This document shows, in pieces, positions 61,327 to 64,000 of a DNA stretch of 64,000 bases. Origin of the DNA: Thermaerobacter sp. FW80. Its GTDB lineage: Bacteria > Bacillota > Sulfobacillia > Thermaerobacterales > Thermaerobacteraceae. The position numbers and the translations under genes were made by a program. Each line of letters begins with the position of its first letter. Position 1 is the first letter of the stretch. A model generated the notes under the pieces. It was not told the DNA's origin. It saw nothing but the letters and a program-made list of their open reading frames with translations, and made no database searches. Where the stretch lies: contig NZ_CP037895.1 in NCBI RefSeq assembly GCF_004634385.1, positions 2,579,245-2,643,244 on the forward strand, read 5' to 3'.

Positions 61327-62012
61327 CCGCGGATCCCCGTCGTGGGCCCCGCGGTTCGGCACCCGGGCCGCCGCCGGAGCCGCCACCGGGGCCGGCCCGC
61401 GCGGGGGGTCAGGCGCCCCCCGACGCGCCGGGACCCCACCGGCCCCGCCCGGTCGGCGCGGGGACGGGGGCGCCGGGCCCGGCGGCGACGCGGGAGCCCG
61501 CGGTCCCCGCGGCCGTGCGGGAGCGGATCGCGGCCGACCCCTTCTGCCGGCTGCTGGGCATCCACCTCGAGGCCCTGGCGCCCGGCTATGCCCGGCTGTC
61601 CATGACGGTTCGTCCGGACATGGCGAACTTCCACGGCGTGGGGCACGGCGGGGCGGTCTTCGCGCTGGCCGATGCGGCCCACGCCGCCGCCTCCAACAGC
61701 CACGGCGTGCCGGCCGTGGCCCTCCACGTGGGCCTGCACTACGTGGCGCCCGCGCGGCCGGGCGAGCGGCTGGTGGCCGAGGCGTGGGAGGAGGATCGCG
61801 GACGGCGTACGGCCCTGTACCGGTTGGCGGTGCGGCGCCATCCCGACGGCCGCCTGGTGGCCGCAGGGCACGGCCGGGTCTTTCGCGAAGAGCCCGGGGG
61901 CGGATCGCCACCGCGGCTTGGCCCCGGCGCCGGCCCCCTTGGCGCCGACGCCGGCCCAGCGGGTGCGGCTCGCCCAGGACCTTCGCGCGATGACGGGGAG
62001 GCGCAACGATGA
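61323..62012 (+). CDS. PaaI-type hotdog thioesterase
   Basis: 229 aa. Hotdog domain at about 60-190: ADPFCRLLGIHLEALAPGYA, then NFHGVGHGGAVFALADAAHA with the HGG loop and catalytic Asp, and ALHVGLHYVAPARPGERLVA. Flanked by 60- and 40-residue Pro/Gly tails. PaaI hydrolyses CoA esters stranded in phenylacetate catabolism, which fits its overlap with paaK. GTG 61323 in GTGA overlap. It is a second, distinct PaaI-like gene in this window. Confidence 0.9.
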   Translation: MTADPRRGPRGSAPGPPPEPPPGPARAGGQAPPDAPGPHRPRPVGAGTGAPGPAATREPAVPAAVRERIAADPFCRLLGIHLEALAPGYARLSMTVRPDMANFHGVGHGGAVFALADAAHAAASNSHGVPAVALHVGLHYVAPARPGERLVAEAWEEDRGRRTALYRLAVRRHPDGRLVAAGHGRVFREEPGGGSPPRLGPGAGPLGADAGPAGAARPGPSRDDGEAQR

Positions 62013-62992
62013 AGGCCGTGCTGGTTCGGCAACCGGGGGGTGCGGAGAACCTGGTGCTCGGCGAGGTGCCGACCCCCGCCCCGGGTCCGGGGGAGCTGCT
62101 GGTCCGGGTGCGGGCCACGGCCCTCAATCGGGCCGACATCCTGCAGCGGCGGGGGCTCTATCCCCCGCCGCCCGGCGCCAGCCCCCTGCTCGGCCTGGAG
62201 GCGGCGGGCGAGGTGGCGGCGCTGGGCGAGGGATGCGAGGGGTGGCGCGTCGGGGATCGGGTCTTCGCCCTGCTGCCCGGCGGCGGCTACGCCCAGTACG
62301 TCACCGTACCGGCCGCCATGGCCCTGCCCGTTCCCCCCAACCTGAGCTTCGAGGAGGCCGCGGCCATCCCCGAGGCCTTCTTGACGGCCTACCAGACCCT
62401 CTTCTGGATCGGGCGCCTGCGGGCGGGCGAGTGGGTGCTGATCCACGCGGGCGCCAGCGGCGTCGGCACCGCCGCCATCCAGCTGGCCCGCGATGCGGGC
62501 GCCCGGGTGGCGGTGACGGCCGGCAGCGAGGCGAAGCTCGAGGCCTGCCGCCAGCTGGGCGCGGAGGTGGCGCTGAACTACAAGCTGGGCCCCTTCGCCC
62601 CCGCCCTGCGGGAGGCCGTCGGCGAGCGCGGGGTCGACCTGATCCTCGACTTCGTCGGGGCGCCCTACTGGGAGCAGAACCTGGAGTGCCTGGCGACCGA
62701 CGGCCGGCTGGTCCTGATCGCCACCATGGGCGGCGGGGTGGTAGACCGTTTCGACCTGCGACGGCTGATGGGCAAGCGGCTGCAGGTGACGGGCACCACC
62801 CTGCGCTCCCGCAGCCTGGAGTACAAGGTCCAGCTCACCCGGGAATTCGCCGTGCGGGTGCTGCCCAAGCTGGCCCGCGGGGCGATCCGCCCGGTGATCG
62901 ACCGGGTCTTCCCCTGGGATCAGGTGCGGGAGGCCCACCGGTACATGGAGCGCAACCTGAACATCGGCAAGATCGTGCTGCGGGTCGATTGA
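62009..62992 (+). CDS. NAD(P)H:quinone oxidoreductase (MDR superfamily, PIG3-like)
   Basis: 327 aa. MKAVLVRQPGGAENLVLGEV start; GroES-like part with LNRADILQRRGLYPPPPGAS, diagnostic of the PIG3/TP53I3 subfamily. Nucleotide motif HAGASGVGTAAIQLARDAGA (about 149). C-terminal RYMERNLNIGKIVLRV. No zinc ligands. It reduces quinones or enones with NADPH. The ATGA overlap with the thioesterase gene ties it to the paaK unit; its substrate there is unknown. Confidence 0.93.
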   Translation: MKAVLVRQPGGAENLVLGEVPTPAPGPGELLVRVRATALNRADILQRRGLYPPPPGASPLLGLEAAGEVAALGEGCEGWRVGDRVFALLPGGGYAQYVTVPAAMALPVPPNLSFEEAAAIPEAFLTAYQTLFWIGRLRAGEWVLIHAGASGVGTAAIQLARDAGARVAVTAGSEAKLEACRQLGAEVALNYKLGPFAPALREAVGERGVDLILDFVGAPYWEQNLECLATDGRLVLIATMGGGVVDRFDLRRLMGKRLQVTGTTLRSRSLEYKVQLTREFAVRVLPKLARGAIRPVIDRVFPWDQVREAHRYMERNLNIGKIVLRVD

Positions 62993-63530
62993 GCGACGGG
63001 GCATCCCGACGCCAGGGCACCCAGGCCGTCCGTCCGCCCCGTGGCTCGCAGATCTGTGGAGCCCCCGGCGGATCCGAGCCCGTGACGGTTCCCGCCGGGG
63101 GCCGTCTCTTTCGTGTCCAAATCCGGACGAGCAGGCAGGAATCCTGGCGAAGGCCGCGAATAGGCGATGTCAATCTCCCGGGAGAGAAACGATGTTTCGC
63201 AGGAGGAAACCGCGGGCGGGCTATGCGGCGACGACTCCCCGGCGCCGCGGCGCGCGGGCCGGAGAACCCCGGCGGCCGGACGGCTGCTCCACCGTGCGGG
63301 CAGCCGCATGGCGGGGCGGCCGGGCGGCGGCATGGTGGGGTGGTCGCGCGGCGGCATGGGGAGGGAGCTCGGCGGCAGCCGGCGCGCCGCGGGATGCCCG
63401 GAGGCGCCGGATGCCGGGCCGGACGCCCGGCCGATCAGGCGGCCAGGCGGCGTCCCGAAGCGGCGCCGGGAGCCGGTCCCGGCGCCGCCGGTCCCGGCCG
63501 GTTCGACCGCGGGATGGAGCCCGATGGGAG
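62993..63530. other. Gap between the quinone oxidoreductase and iclR genes
   Basis: No gene supported over 540 nt. After the terminator at 63061-63102 there is a moderately AT-rich patch (63110-63215) that may hold the iclR promoter, and a threefold ggcggcatgg repeat at about 63306-63360. GGCCGGTTCGACC, a one-base variant of the dispersed word, is at about 63497. Confidence 0.5.
63061..63102 (+). terminator. Terminator of the paaK operon
   Basis: Perfect 11-bp arms gcccccggcgg (63061-63071) and ccgccgggggc (63092-63102), 20-nt loop, followed by CGTCTCTTTCG. It lies 69 nt after the quinone oxidoreductase stop. Confidence 0.7.
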
Positions 63531-64000
63531 GTGAGGGCGGCGGGACGCACGACCATCCAGTCCCTGGGGCGGGCGCTGCGGTTGCTCCAGCAGTTCTCCG
63601 CCTCGACCCCCGAGTGGGGCGTGGGCGAGCTGGCGGCGGCCACCGGCCTCCCCAAGGGGACGGTGTCGAAGATCCTGGCCACCTTCCAGGAACACGGGTA
63701 CCTGCTGCAGGATCCCGTCACCCGGCGGTATCGCTTGGGGCCGGCCTTCCTGGTCGCCGGGCGCATCGCCGAACAGGGGCTCGACGTCGCCCGGCTGGCG
63801 ATGCCGCTGCTGCAGCGGATGACGGACGCCAGCGGCGAGACGTCGGTGCTGATGTTGCGGGCCGGCTGGCGCAGCGTCTGCGCCGCCAAGGTGGACAGCC
63901 CCCACCCGGTGCGGATGGCGGCCGAGGTCGGGCGGTTCGCCTCCCTGCACTCGGGGGCGTCCAACAAGCCGATCCTGGCCCACATGCCGGCGGAGGAGAT
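63531..64000 (+). CDS. IclR-family transcriptional regulator (5' part)
   Basis: First 156 codons; the gene runs off the right edge. The winged HTH is at about residues 8-70: TIQSLGRALRLLQQFSASTP, GVGELAAATGLPKGTVSKIL, and the wing QDPVTRRYRLGPAFLVAGRI. The effector domain begins MPLLQRMTDASGETSVLMLR and continues to LHSGASNKPILAHMPAEE. GTG 63531 was chosen as the first start in the frame with GGAG upstream. IclR proteins often control aromatic-acid catabolism; the neighbouring paaK unit is a plausible target. Confidence 0.9.
   Translation, partial: MRAAGRTTIQSLGRALRLLQQFSASTPEWGVGELAAATGLPKGTVSKILATFQEHGYLLQDPVTRRYRLGPAFLVAGRIAEQGLDVARLAMPLLQRMTDASGETSVLMLRAGWRSVCAAKVDSPHPVRMAAEVGRFASLHSGASNKPILAHMPAEE

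Overview
This window is chromosomal DNA of very high G+C from what looks like a thermophilic, high-GC member of the Firmicutes, most like Thermaerobacter or its relatives. That placement is inference. It rests on a purine operon in Bacillus order (purE-B-C-S-Q-L-F-M-N-H-D), three T-box leaders, an FMN riboswitch with a terminator, sigma-A-type promoters, frequent GTG/TTG starts and strong AGGAGG-like ribosome binding sites. There is no rRNA, tRNA, insertion sequence, prophage or CRISPR array.

Layout. 1-474: an FMN riboswitch on the minus strand whose gene lies beyond the left edge. 738-15295: an 11-gene purine operon on the minus strand with a PurR-like box and a good promoter, lacking purK. 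15732-19715: a heme-monooxygenase-like gene, a DUF4395 membrane protein, and an isoleucine T-box leader driving citramalate synthase. 19954-24779 (minus): an A-type Fe-S carrier, a 2-oxoacid:ferredoxin oxidoreductase pair and an FAD oxidoreductase. 25077-29688 (minus): a four-gene polar amino-acid ABC transporter. 30064-34438 (plus): a proline T-box and proC, pterin dehydratase, a thioesterase and an RlmI-like methyltransferase. 34488-39412: an SDR gene, then a translationally coupled MFS / DUF2089 / DUF4097 trio and an orphan gene. 39489-48268 (minus): a complete trp operon with a tryptophan T-box whose antiterminator is duplicated. 48554-50616 (minus): an HtrA-type protease with an OmpR-family-like direct repeat upstream. 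50785-58480 (minus): a formate module (OFA transporter, FdhF-type molybdoenzyme, MoeA-MobB fusion, FdhD), with mobA divergent. 60001-64000 (plus): paaK, a PaaI-type thioesterase, a quinone oxidoreductase and the start of an IclR regulator.

The genes work in coherent blocks. Purine synthesis, tryptophan synthesis, the citramalate entry to isoleucine and proline synthesis each have their own RNA or protein control. The 50-59 kb block makes, inserts and sulfurates the molybdenum cofactor for one formate-dehydrogenase-like enzyme and moves its substrate.

Two genome-wide properties stand out. First, a 13-nt word, GGCCGGTTCGTCC, occurs 13 times exactly (both strands, my reading by eye) and about eight more times with one mismatch, in genes in several reading frames and between genes. 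This is far above chance and resembles a DNA-uptake or protein-recognition sequence. Second, many core enzymes carry long Gly/Ala/Pro-rich insertions or tails, and short tandem repeats fill many gaps between genes.
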